Positions 11,296 to 22,572 of a stretch of 64,000 nt of DNA are shown piece by piece; the stretch's first letter is position 1, and the number at the start of each line of letters is the position of its first letter. The position numbers and the translations under genes were made by a program. The DNA lies in contig OX344749.2 of NCBI GenBank assembly GCA_947034885.2, forward strand, positions 21,219,501 through 21,283,500, given 5' to 3'. Source of the DNA: Thuidium tamariscinum. Its lineage: Eukaryota > Streptophyta > Bryopsida > Hypnales > Thuidiaceae. Below the pieces are notes generated by a model. The model was not told the DNA's origin, ran no database searches, and saw only the letters and a program-made list of their open reading frames with translations.

Positions 11296-13771
11296 TTCAG
11301 TAGTACTAGCATTCAACACATCTATACCGGATTATTAGATAACTCTACGCCATCCATGATTGCATGTAGCACCCGCTACACCTATTGAGGATGACTATTT
11401 GTTCCTCATGAAGTCTTCGTAGGCCTTCATTTGTATTGAATCTTCAAGGAATATATCTTTTTCTGCAGTGACTACCCTTATTTTTCTAAAACTCTTATGC
11501 CATTTTGTTGTAACCTCCTAACCCTAATCCTTGACCTCAAATTGTATGATAAATTTATAATGAATTATTTAGAACCACAGATTACTGTATCAATTATGTA
11601 CTTCCTTTCAAATCGCTCAAGAACCCTAAACCAATATATGTCAATCTCCTATTCTCCGTATTTTATGCCATAAGAATCCAACAATTTATGATTAGTTAAT
11701 GAGGCCATCAACCTGAAATCGAGGGTCACTCTTTCACAGGAGCCAAAACAGTGCTTGGGAGCTTTTTTAAATCCAGTCCAAAATTCAACGTACTGTTTGA
11801 CATTGCAATCGCCCCACATTCTTTGTCTTCAATTCTAAATCATAGGAAAAAGTCTTAAGTAAAAGGTGTACATGAAGTAGTATATGTGAATAAAACCTAA
11901 ACCCTAAACCCATGGTTCAAAGTCCACGGTTATAGGGTCTTTGTCACACCCTAAACCAATGAACTAGGGGTACATGTATACTACTCGGGTCACCTTAGAT
12001 TAGAAGTCCATTGAATTTTTTTTGGAATATTGAAAAAAATTACTATTTACTTCAACTAAATATCTGGGCTCGCATAATGTACGCTCACAGCTCTTGGGCT
12101 CACGCTTTTAGGCTCACAATTTAGCGTCGTTGCCGTAGGATCTTGTACTTAACTTGATTGAGATTAAGTGGTAAAAATTTCATGAAGTTTGACCGTACAG
12201 ATTGGAAGATATGAGCATTCACAGTGGGAAATACAAGTTTTTTGAACTGCGGTTTGCAATTTCAGATGACTTTGACTGGAATTTGTATTAAAAAATCGCA
12301 TTGAAGACTTTGAATCTATAATTTTTTGTGTCAAGAAATTGAGTTGAGAGTTTAGGAAAAAAATTTCACACAAAAACACTTGATTTTCATTCTTTTGCAA
12401 TTGTTAAGTAGATGTAGGTCCAAGATTGAAAGAAAAAACGAATGGTTAATAACTCTAAGATGGGATCTAAATACAATAATCCCAATGGTGAGATTGTTTT
12501 AGAAAGTAAACCTTACCCTGTCCAACAATTTGTTTTGAAAAATAGTGAAAACTGCATTTTTAAATGAATCATGTATTCCTATAAGTTATTTTTTCAAGAA
12601 ATTGTTTAGATTGACCGAAAAACAAGATTGTCCATAACTTTCTCATTGTAAGTCCAAAAAGAGTGAATCAAAGCTTCACATGTAAGCAATATTATATTAT
12701 TTTAGAAAAATTAAATAAAAAAATTAAATTCTGACTTTTTGCAAAAAATAAAATTCTGCCCGGCGAATGAAAATTTAGGCTTTTTGTGGTATAAGGTTTT
12801 CTCCCGGTCACCAATTGAAATAAAATTTACATTCCCATGAAGCTAATCAGTTTTACTATCTTATGAGAAATTTTCAAAAAGATTCATTAGAAATTGAGGT
12901 CAAACAATTATTTAAATAATTTTAATCTTCATAATAATAACATAATAGTTTTTAAAATAAATAAATAAACCTCATATGGTTAAATTTTAAAAAAAATTAT
13001 TGTGTTTAACAATTTGAATAAATTTAATTGTTTACTTGCTAAAAGTTACCATTACAAATAGTTCATATTTTTCTACTTCATTGTTGGGAACTTGGGAGTT
13101 GGAATGTAAAAGGAATTTCCTATAGACCAAAGAACGCAACATTTGGATACTATATTATATTTTTATGTTTCAAAATAGTTTTATTAAAATATGCTAGTCT
13201 ACTTTTCAAGCTACTATTTCATATCTTATTGACTTTTCAAAGAATTTGAGCTCCTTCAAATAATTTTCAAAAAATTGTAGGAACTAGGAAGAGTGAAGTT
13301 GAATTTGGCATTTGATTGAAGTCATTTTATATTTTCGCATAAATCAATTCTGTAAATTAGTAGCACATCGAATCCTCCATCTTCCTTTCAAACATCTAAA
13401 ACCTCTTTCTATAGCCATTCTAGTGTTGGTCTGCTAGATAGTATGAAATTTCAATGAATTTTTTTCCTTGATAGTCCATCTTATACATCTTTGAATGGTC
13501 TAATTAAATTTGCACCACCTCCCACTAATTTGGAAGGTAAAAAATTTGTAGAAAAACAATGTTTTTATTTTGGAAGTAAAATAAATTGGAAGAAAATAGA
13601 GAAACACAAACAAAAATTTTGTTGTTTATTTTTCTATAAAGATTAGAGGTAGAGAAAAGATAAGCACGTGTATTTTTAAGTTTTTAAAATTTTTTTTAAT
13701 TGATTTCATTGAGCATTGAGAGAATCTAAGAGAACATGAATTAGAAATTGCGCCCTAGAATCCAGCCCAAG

Positions 13772-13878
13772 GGGTTTATATTAACTAGGGCCGGATGGGA
13801 AAATTAGGGCCGGATAGAAGGCCGGATTGAAGGCAAATCCGGCCGACTTTCCATTCGGCCCCAGGCCCAATATAAACC
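13772..13878. repeat. 107-bp GGCCGG-rich imperfect hairpin inside the outer element
   Basis: GGTTTATATT (starting at 13,773) is mirrored by AATATAAACC (13,869-13,878), and the inner arms contain GGGCCGGATGG against CCATTCGGCCCC. The sequence folds on itself around about 13,830 and its GC content contrasts sharply with the surrounding AT-rich DNA. It may be a small foldback insertion or a structural part of the element. Confidence 0.6.
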
Positions 13879-15709
13879 GGCCCTTAATACCTTGTGCTGT
13901 TAGAGGTTGAATATTTTGCATTTCTTTATAAGTCAATAAAAAACAGAATTTACACCAATCAAGAAGAATTTCGAACCGTGACAATCGAAATAGTATTTTC
14001 GTGAGGTATTGAAAGTTTATATTCAACATTTATTTAAAAATAATCGGAATTTTTTCTTTACTTCGATTGGATGTGTACTGTCTTTTTTTTGTGCTTTACA
14101 TTATCTTCTAATTCTTCTTTGATACTAACTTCAAAACAATCGTAATGTTAATATTTTATAACACATTTGGGTTTTGTCCTAACCCATTGGGGTTATAGGG
14201 GTTCAAAATGTATCGGCCTTTTGAACTTGTTCATTATTTGTTAAAAGAAAACAATGTGAAGATCTACTAAAGTACTAATTCTACAGTCTCAGGAGTCCTA
14301 TATATTCAAGGACTTTGGAAGGTTTGGGATATTGAAGTGTTCAAGAAGTACACTTCAACTAAATTAGTGGCAACAAATTCTGGGCCTTCTTCGGTATGGG
14401 AAAATTGATCGGGTTTTTGGTAATATAATTTTATTTCAATTGTAATTTGAGAGAAAATTTATTCCCCCTAAGGCCCAATGTAGGCAATAGAAAGAAAAAC
14501 AAGCATGATTTTGAAAATTACATTTTTTTTTTAATAGCAGTTTTTTCTACGTAGAGAAACTTAATTTATTTTCATTGCCTAGGACGTTGTGACGGCTATG
14601 AATCTTCTTGTTTTTCAAGCAATAACAGTAGACTTTTTAGAAGAAGAAGCATTACATCCATTGTAATAGTTGAATAGAGAATTGCATAATTTTTTTTTTT
14701 TTTTTTTTAAAACGGTTTCACCATTGGAATTAATGCGTTTCAATTTGATGCAAGACCTGTCACCAATTTAGTTTTTGTGTCCATTTGAAGCTTTGATTCA
14801 TCCTATTTGGACTAATAATGAGAAAGTTATGGACAGTCTTGTTTTTTGGACAATGTACGCATCTTCAACCCTAAACAACTTGTAGAATTTATTTTTGAGT
14901 GCAATTTTAAATTTGTACCATTTTTTTTTTCTTAAAGCTTAAGTTTGTTTTCAAGAACAATCCCACCGTTCGGATTATGGTTTTTTTATTCAATATAAGG
15001 GCTATTAAGAATTCAGTTTTTTCTTCAACTTTGGACCTACTTCTACTTAACAATTTTTTTTAATGTGGAAATCAAGTGTTGGCATTGTAAAATTTTTTTT
15101 ACGAACTCTCAACTCAAATGCTGAAGATAAAAAATTTTGACCTCATGGTGTGTACTGCAAAAAAAATCCAGAAATGGCCATCAAAGTCACCTGAAATTGC
15201 AGGGCGTAGTTGAAAAAAACTTTGTTTTCCAACTTTGAATGCTCATATCTTCCAATCCGTACGGTCAAACTTCATGAAATTTTTACCACATGTTGTTAGA
15301 GAAGTGAAGTACAAGATCCTACGGTTAGATTCTAAGAAAAAAAGTGTTCTTAGGTTTCTTGAGTGATTGCAGCAGAAATGGCAGTTTTCAGTGGTTTGAT
15401 AGTCAAAAAATGCCTTGGTAACTTAGGGGTTAATTTGTTTTTGGGGCAAACATAATGAACACACAAACTCACAACTTTGGAAATAAGGAGGAAGCATAGA
15501 AGCTTCACAAAGAAAATGGGACATAATTGGATCGGAATTTACAAATAGGCATACTGAAAATTTATATTCAAAAAATGGCGAACATCCTCATATCGTCCTT
15601 ATGCCAATCTATATCCTATGGCAAGAATATACAAAAATCGATTGCTAATTACTATATTTCTATTTTAAAGCAACCATTGTTTCGCTACAATCTTCCAAAC
15701 CCTAAACCC

Positions 15710-16780
15710 TCACTCAAATTCCGAATCGGTGTCATCTTTGCGAGTTGGGCCAATTGAACCAGATCCAAAAGTCCCGAGAAATGGTCCACCACCCCATATG
15801 TCTCCAGATCCGCTTGATGCACCTCCATGCCCATAATTTCCATAGTAAGGTCCTCCAAAAGTTGGAGGAGGAATTGAATCATCACGCTGAGATCCCCTGT
15901 GCCGTGTATCATTATAAGAACTACTTCCAGAGAATCCAGGATAGTACTGAGAACTACCTTAGTTGGAACCATAATCACGTGTGGTTCCTTGGCTACCTTG
16001 GTAGTTGCCATAGCCACCTCGAGGGTCATTACTGTAGTGTAGATCACTTTGGCGATTTTGGGTCCCATAAACACTATGGTCATGTTGATACGATCCATGA
16101 TGCCCATGTGGTCGACCACGATCCTCGAGACTTCGTTGCATTGCATCTCGCATTTCTTGCTCGTATTGGATGTCTTCGCGTTCTTGTCTACGCCGAGGTA
16201 TCTCTCCAAATGACACAGGTGCTGAAGCATCCTTCTCCTCCTCCTCCGACCAATCATCCTCAGCATCCGGCAATACAACCGGTGCATATCCAAGTTGGCC
16301 TCGGTTAGACCACTCTGGCATACAATCACTTATACCAGTCCAACTCGTATAAATAACAGCATCAGTACGATGCAGTTCGTGGACATTTTTGCCGTAAATT
16401 GTGCGCCAATCCACATCTTTGTGGAGCACAATCTCTGCCCAAACCATGGCCATGTTGGAGTAGTTCATCACATTCGGTTTGGAGTCACGTATTTCAGCTG
16501 ACCGTGTGACTTCCTCATACCGGTGGACAAAGTGCTTGCTTAGGCACGTCGAAATTTGTCCCTCCCAACGACGAACTTGCTTTTCAGCACGTTCTCTTGA
16601 CCACATTTTTGAGAGGTGCGTCATTTTGACGTACTTCTTGCATGTTGTGCAGTCCCAAGATTTCTTCGGCTCCTCCTCCCATCCAGGTTCTGCTACACAC
16701 AAAGGGTTTGCCTAATCCTCCCAATTCATGTCTTGGGATTTGCCCTTGGAACTAGATTTTGGTTTATCGTTGCGAGGCAT
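15710..16780 (-). pseudogene. Unknown transposon-associated protein, CxxC finger-like N-terminus and Gly/Ser-rich tail, two in-frame stops
   Basis: An ATG at 16780 opens a frame that runs for 356 codons to a TGA at 15712-15710, broken only by TAG (16714-16712) and TAA (15961-15959). Each is one C-to-T change from a glutamine codon. The N-terminus is basic and Ser-rich (MPRNDKPKSSSKGK). It is followed by WDCTTCKKYVKMTHLSK, a short CxxC...H pattern that could bind zinc, a helical charged region, an acidic EDDWSEEEE stretch, and a long low-complexity tail rich in Gly, Ser, Tyr and Arg. I do not recognise the family. Its place beside satellite-like repeats and its decay suggest a mobile-element gene, perhaps a relative of hAT accessory proteins, but this is only inference. 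Confidence 0.5.
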
Positions 16781-16978
16781 GGTAATAAAATTACCCCAAA
16801 GTCCAGAATTAGGATGATGGGAATTTCAGGGCCGCCCAAAAGCAAATAATAATTAAAACTCAATACTATGAAAGTATTCAAGTTTTAATCACAACCATCT
16901 CACCAAAATGAAAGGGGCTCACAGAGCTCGAGGCACTGGATTACCCACTTCGGAAGGCGGACGATTGTGCCTGAATGA

Positions 16979-17380
16979 GCCGTCCGCGATGCTACTTATA
17001 CTCGCGGACGGCGAGCGACGTCTCCATCGAGATCAGACGGCCTTCAGAGCGGACGGGAGATCGTGCGGCCAGAAGTTGTCGTCGTCGGTGCGGACGGCCT
17101 GCGGACACGCGGACGGCATGCGGACGGCCGTCCGGACGGGCGGACAGGGTGCGGACGGCCTGCGGACGCTCTCCACACCATCCGCCCGTCCGCACTCTGT
17201 CCGCCCGTCCGCAAGCCGGCGGCGTGCCCGTCCGCACTATGTCCGTCCAAAATGCCGTCCGCAGAAGTGTCCGGTCGTCCGTCCGCTGGACGTACGTAAA
17301 AAAAAATTTCAAATGTCAATGGACGTCCGAGGGTTAGCGCCTACGTCCCGTGGACGTCCAGACGTCCCGTCATCCCTGAT
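16979..17380. repeat. Left GC-rich GGACGG block
   Basis: Degenerate copies of GCGGACGG run to about 17,175 and then switch to the opposite strand sense (CCGTCCGC) up to about 17,300. The block opens with a perfect 11-bp inverted repeat, GCCGTCCGCGA at 16,979-16,989 and TCGCGGACGGC at 17,002-17,012. All six frames stay open for 80-170 codons because of composition, so the ORFs here are not genes. Confidence 0.8.
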
Positions 17381-18420
17381 TCAAACCATTCCCATTTTAT
17401 TGATTCAAACTATTTCCAATTTGAGCCTTAACCATTAAGGCATTAACTTTTTTTTTCCAAACCATTTCTAAATGTTTTTTATTCAACATTTCAAACCATG
17501 AAAGTTTTTTTTTTCAAACCATTTCCATTTTTTTTATTCAAACCATTTCCATATTATTTTTAATCAAACCCTGAACACATTTTCTTTCCAACTTATTTCC
17601 ATATTTTTTTCAGTCAAACCATTAACACATTTTTTTTCACGACCCTTTCTATAAGTTTTTTTCCAACCTTTCAAACCATTGCCTTTTTTTTTATTCAACC
17701 CATTTCCATTTTTTTTTTATTCGAAGCATTTTCATATATATTTTTAGTCGAAACATGAACACATTTTTTTTCCAAACCATTTCTATATTTTTTTGTATTC
17801 AACATTTCAAATTATTAACTTTTTTTTTATTCAAAGCATTTCCTTTTTCTTTTTCTTTGATTCAAACCATTTCCATATTTTTTTTAGTCGAACCATTAAC
17901 CCATCTTTTTTCCAAACCATTTCTATATTTTTATTTCCAACACCCTATACCATTACCGTTTTTCTTTACTCAAAACTTGGCCATTTTTTTTACCCTAAAC
18001 CATTTCCATATTTATTCTAGTCAAACAATTAACACATTTTTTTTCCAAACCATTTCTAAATTTGTTTTTCCAACATTTCAACCCATTTCCATATTTCTTT
18101 TAGTCAAACCCTAATCACATTTTTTTCCCAACCCATTTCCAAATTTTTTTGGTCGAGCCATTAACACATTTTTTTCCAAACCCTTTCTATATTTTTTTTT
18201 CATTCAACATTTCAAACCATTAACGTTTTTTTTTATTCAAACCATTTCCATTTGTTTGATTCAAACCATTTCCATAATTTTTTTATTCGAACAATTAACA
18301 CATTTTTTTTCAAAACCAGTTTTACATTTTTTTTTATTCACAATTCCAAACCATTAACGTTATTTTCATTCAAACCATTTCCTTTTTTTTTATTCAAACC
18401 ATTAACACCCTTTTTTTAAA
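17381..18420. repeat. Pyrimidine-rich degenerate tandem array
   Basis: About 1 kb of irregular tandem units is built from phrases such as AAACCATTTCCATATTTTTT and CATTAACACATTTTTTTTCC. Unit length varies around 40-60 bp and the plus strand is very rich in T and C with almost no G. The array sits between two GC-rich GGACGG blocks. No gene is supported; the Phe-rich ORFs are composition artefacts. Confidence 0.85.
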
Positions 18421-18579
18421 ATACAGAATATATATTATATTTAGACTATGGAAGGCCTAAAATACAAAACCATGGGAAATTATTTTTTGAGAGATGGTTA
18501 AACCTCATAGACTAATGAGAAAATTTTGATTGCGAATATGAACTCAGACTTTTAAGTCTTACAAATAAAGAGTTCCAGT

Positions 18580-19115
18580 CCACGGAGCTCAGGCCGTCCA
18601 TCCTGACCGTCGACGGCACGGCTAGGCCGTCCATCGAACCCAGGCCGTCCATCCTGACCGTCGACGGCACGGCCAAGCCGTCCATCGAACCCAGGCCGTC
18701 CAACCTTCCTCTCAATCCAAGCCGTCCTTTCCAAGCATAGACCGTACCCAGACCGTCGATCTGGAGGCGTCCGTCCGGGCCGTCCACTGGACGTCCTGTC
18801 CATCGGGGCCGTCCATACCCCGCGAGCGGGACCGTCCCCTAAAACCGTCCACCGGATCCGGACCGTCCGCAAAACCGAGAGTGTCCATCCAAGCCGTCCA
18901 GTCAGCCAGGACCGTCCATCGGAACTGTCCACCGAGTACGTCCTTCCAGGCCGTCCACGGAGGTCGTCCGTGAGGGCGTCCATGACCGCTGTCACGATTT
19001 TTCATCCTCTGTCGCAGATTCTGTCGTGAATTTCATCCTGACGGACGCTCGGCTCCCCGTCACGTCAGCAGACGGACATCCTGACGGACGGACGCGACGC
19101 GACGGAAGCAACCCT
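18580..19115. repeat. Right GC-rich CCGTCC block
   Basis: Many degenerate copies of GGCCGTCCA occur. An internal direct repeat of about 60 bp (around 18,591-18,650 and 18,648-18,707) contains CATCCTGACCGTCGACGGCA. Near 19,060-19,110 the sense flips to GACGGACG. The motif is the same as in the block at 16,979-17,380, so the two probably belong to one repeat family or one element. Confidence 0.8.
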
Positions 19116-19520
19116 GCACAGCGAAGAAATCCAAAGCAAAGAAGCGCAATTTAATCCAAATTCAAATCAGTGAACAATGCTAAAATTGAAGAAAAGTGCT
19201 AGAGGATGAAACGAAGATGACAAGACTAATCCCCCACCAAATTCCCTAAACCGCAATGATAAACCCTAATTGAGTTCCAAACCCAAAAGGGCCCTAAACC
19301 TCAGACGCCATGAAAACAACCTTGCTAAAGATGAGTATTCAATCTCTTGCAATCATCAAAAATAAATCCTAAACTAAACTTGAAAGCCACTGATCCCTAT
19401 ACCAATGTCATAAGATTGCCAATAATCAAATGCCAAAGTGCACAAATTTCAGGAAAGCCTCACAACCAATGGAACTATTTGTAAAAGAGAGAGAGAATGA
19501 AGGAAAACGTCATTGGATCT

Positions 19521-20640
19521 TCACAAACCTGCATACAAGCAACCTCCCTCGTCGCTGCAATTTTTGTTGTTGCAATTGCTTGTAGGAGTTAGTATTTCTC
19601 CACTATCAGCAACAAGCCGCTTGCCTTCACGAATTACTCTAAGACGCTCTGCACTCTCGTACCCTGATCCAGGAGTCTCCTTGCAATCGAAGAGGGTATT
19701 GATGGCCCCTTCTGAGTCAGAGCCACCAACTTCCTCTTCTTCTGGCTCGCACAAACCCAATCTGTGAACTCCGTGGGCCGTGGCGTTTGTCTTGCATCCT
19801 GAACATCAAGTTCACAAAGATATTCCTAGAAAGCCACGGTATTCGTAGTGGATCTACGTGAATTTTTGGCCTACTCCAACCAAGCGGTGTTCAAATTGGA
19901 TCCTCAGTGCACTCTGTAACCACTCTTCCCAACTCTTCAACAATTTCCTCACCATGTTTACATACCTTTCCCCCTCGACAGGACCGTTTCCCCTCCCGGC
20001 AATACCCTTTCTTCCCTCGAATAGAATCCTCAATGCCCTCTAAATTTCCCTTCCTCCCTTGAACACCCTCTTGAACTTGCCCCCCAGTATCCTTGCCATG
20101 CCCTTGCCGCCCCCCCCCCCCGCCCGATTACAACCTCCGCGTCCTTTAGAGAGTAGGGAAATTACCCCTCTCCCCTGTAACTCGTGCCTTCTTCCTGGTC
20201 CACTAGAACGCCTCCATTTCGTGCTAGTACTTATCTTCTGATTGCTTGCGATAGAATTCTCTTTTGCAGCGACGACGTCGAAGAGTTGAGCACCCAATTG
20301 ATTGCAAACTGTTGGGAGACTTTGGGGCGCAGGGTCCTCTTCCAATGTTGATAATCTTTCAATCGCGAATAGCTCTAGCCTCCGCCGATTTGTAGGTGGA
20401 TGCAGTAAAGGAGAAGATGCATTGTTTAAACTTTGTGGCGTTGCCAGCATCGGCGAATTCTGCCTTTTGTTGTCCTTGTCCGCTCTCGCTCCCGTTGTTT
20501 TATTCGTCGTTGGTAGGCCGGTGATCGAAGGAGGAGTCGGTCTCGTGCTGTCAGGTGGGCTGTGGATTTCACCGATACTTGAGTGCTCATTTTCATCAGG
20601 TGTGAGCCCTCGAGATGGCACTCAAGACTCTGGATCCATT
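19521..20640 (-). pseudogene. Decayed coding region of unknown family
   Basis: A frame starting at an ATG near 20640 reads through a TGA (20624-20622) into a 193-codon Pro/Ser/Thr-rich stretch. It reaches a TAG at 20042-20040 and continues open for about 60 more codons, including the basic segment KLLKSWEEWLQSALRIQFE. A further minus-strand open stretch, 19760-19521, is acidic (PEEEEVGGSDSEGA). The first two stops are each one C-to-T change from Arg or Gln codons. Similar short phrases (RALRILFE, SALRIQFE) occur twice, hinting at an internal repeat. I do not recognise the protein; a transposon gene is likely. Confidence 0.35.
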
Positions 20641-22154
20641 TTTTCACGATTAAATAGCGAAAATTAGCTAAAATATGCAAGAAAAGGACATAAAAAGAGT
20701 GTTGAAGGAGTTTTGGTGTCAGTCTATGCCAAAATGGTGGAAAACCAACTTAGAAGGTGGGAGATTCCTAATTCTAGGAATTTGAATCATTCTAAGTCTC
20801 TAAAATAAGTTTGTGTGAAGATTTAGTAGTTCCAAGGGAAATGAGGAATCGAGAGTTAGTCAGTCTTAGTGTCTGTCCGTGAAAAATCAACTTTTTAAGG
20901 TTGCACATGACATACTGACTAAGCCAAAAGAGTCTACTACGAGCCTAGAAGATTTACCAAGGCTTAAATTCAATTTTGACAAATTGAATTTAAAAATAGA
21001 ACAATTACAAATGACTTGGAGAAGCAGCATTTTACAAGATGAAAGATGGAGGATTGGAGATTGAAGACTACAGAAAGGTGTTCCAAGGGCAGGAGCATGC
21101 CAGGAGCGAACAAGAATTAAACAATTGACGAAGATTCCCGGGCATCGGGAATTAAATTGTCCAATTGGGCAAACTAATTCCAAATTACTAGAAATAGACT
21201 AGTGCAAGGTCACGTGGAACTTACGCTAAGAATCTAGGAGTGCCCTAGATGTTACCCAATTTATTTTGAATTTTTCCTAAATTCCACGTTGACTCCATGG
21301 GAAGTCAACCGCACATAGAAATGTTCGTAAATTCCTAGAAATTACGTATGATGCAGTAAAATCTCACTTAAAATTAGGATAGGTTTTTGTGTGCTTAATA
21401 AGCGCCCCGTCAAGTTTGAAGGCATTCCGACATTCCCAACTACCAGAACCAGCATCGACATCAAATTCCAATGGAATTTACAATTTGGCGGCGGGTTGAC
21501 TGGCGTATCAGGAGCGAATGATGTTCGATTGTCGCAAATAAGGGGTCATCCTTACTCTCACAGACATTCATAACAACCCTGACCTGACAGATTCATCAAA
21601 ATGTGCAAATCCTAAAAGTTAGATTTTTGACTTTTAATTGGAGTTACCGTAATTCCAATTTGGGCGCGCAAACGGTCTAGGAGTGAGGGGTAAGGGGTCT
21701 CTCAGGCTAATTGGGGTCTTCTGTAGACAATGGCGCAGACGATTTTCCGTTTCGAGTTGTTCCCTAAAAGATAGAGAGGGTCAGCTCTTAGTTTGACTTT
21801 TTAATTGTTAATTGCGGTTAATTAAGAGTGATTTTGGAAATATCTCTTTGAAAATCAAAGATTGGATTTGGTCAAGATCTCTTTCTTGCGTAAAAAGCCA
21901 TCTTTGGGCTAAAGAAAGACAATTTCCAAAATGACTTTTGGTTAATTTGCAAAATATCTACATAAATTAGGGTTAATTCCAAAATAACTTGGGTTAAGAT
22001 CTTGGATTTGATTTGGCCAAGATTTCATTAGCCAAATGGGGATGTTTTTAGAAATTTCCACCATTAAACAAATATTATTTTGGAATTACATTATGGTAGT
22101 TTAGGATAAGAAGTAACAAAATGTTTTCACTGGCAATTACCGAGAAGGGCTCGG

Positions 22155-22215
22155 CCATAGGTATATAAGGGCCCCCCTCGAGGTTGTTAGTACCCTTTTC
22201 TTTCGTGCACCTACA
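22155..22215 (+). promoter_or_regulatory. LTR-like core promoter with TATA box
   Basis: TATATAA at 22,162-22,168 is followed by a C-rich initiator-like stretch (GGGCCCCCCTCGAGG) about 10 bp downstream, an arrangement typical of plant LTR retrotransposon U3/R borders. No matching second LTR, primer-binding site or gag-pol frame was found, so this may be a solo LTR remnant or an ordinary promoter. Confidence 0.3.
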
Positions 22216-22416
22216 CTTTATTCTTCTTCCATGCTACCGACGTGGTTGGAGCATTGCTTGGACCAAAAGATTTGGCCAAGTTTTGTTGTTGTTCTTCATT
22301 ATATCTTGAAGGCTTAGGGCCCCTTCAATTATTTTTCATTATCTTTCACGTATTTGAGGCTAAGCCTCAATTTCTAGTTAACTAACGTTTTGAGGACATT
22401 TTAAGTATTGAGTGCC

Positions 22417-22572
22417 AAAGTTCGGTTCAAACACTGTCATGTGTACCTCCTTTGGTGGCAAAATCTTGAAATACTAAGAAATTACAAGGATTTAAAGTGA
22501 AAGTTCAGTTCAAACACTATCATGTGTACCTCCTTTTGCAAATAAAATTCTTGAAATACCAACTAATACTTT
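22417..22572. repeat. 83-bp tandem duplication
   Basis: AAAGTTCGGTTCAAACACTG at 22,417 and AAAGTTCAGTTCAAACACTA at 22,500 begin two copies that both continue with TCATGTGTACCTCCTTT and TTGAAATAC. Confidence 0.8.

Larger units (their letters stand above)
191..12133. mobile_element. 11.9-kb Mutator-like element (MULE) carrying a SWIM-type transposase and a ParB-DNA methyltransferase gene
   Basis: The terminal inverted repeats are 191-232 on the left and 12,090-12,133 on the right. They share a block of about 38 bp with few mismatches that ends in GCGTGAGCCCAAGAGC. The 9-bp CGTAGGATC stands directly outside both ends (182-190 and 12,134-12,142), the duplication size typical of Mutator elements. 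An uninterrupted copy of the target survives at about 15,300-15,335 in the other arm of the host element, in the order CTAACCGTAGGATCTTGTAC, which confirms the borders. Inside are two divergent genes separated by about 1.6 kb: the methyltransferase on the minus strand (about 507-5,550) and the transposase on the plus strand (7,277-11,295). Confidence 0.85.
72..15433. mobile_element. Outer non-autonomous DNA transposon with long terminal inverted repeats, split by a younger insertion
   Basis: The left arm (about 72-190, continued at 12,134-12,700) and the right arm (about 14,770-15,433) are diverged inverted copies. Clear matched blocks are 12,172-12,225 against 15,238-15,292, 12,330-12,510 against 14,930-15,115, and 12,620-12,690 against 14,780-14,850. 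The outermost bases are TTACCCCTAA on the left and, reverse-complemented, TTAACCCCTAA on the right. The roughly 2.1 kb between the arms (12,700-14,770) is AT-rich and contains no transposase or other convincing ORF, so the element is probably non-autonomous. I found no clear target duplication outside it. The superfamily is uncertain; long inverted repeats would fit a foldback or MULE-like element. Confidence 0.7.

Noticed and set aside
1358-16714. Alternative genetic code with TAA/TAG read as glutamine (as in some ulvophyte algae and ciliates)
   Set aside because: The host genes (MATE, NC2-beta, LeuC, RING, DUS) have no internal TAA/TAG despite Gln-rich stretches. NC2-beta and LeuC end in TAG at the expected family end, and the 20-kb relic also shows an internal TGA. 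Decay of transposon copies explains the stops.
16908-17438. 176-codon plus-strand ORF and its overlapping frames rich in Arg, Pro and Ala
   Set aside because: Produced by the CGGACGG satellite composition, open in all six frames; no conserved domain.
17755-18114. Phe/Ile-rich 119-codon ORF resembling a membrane protein
   Set aside because: It is the pyrimidine-rich tandem array translated; hydrophobicity follows from TTT and ATT runs.
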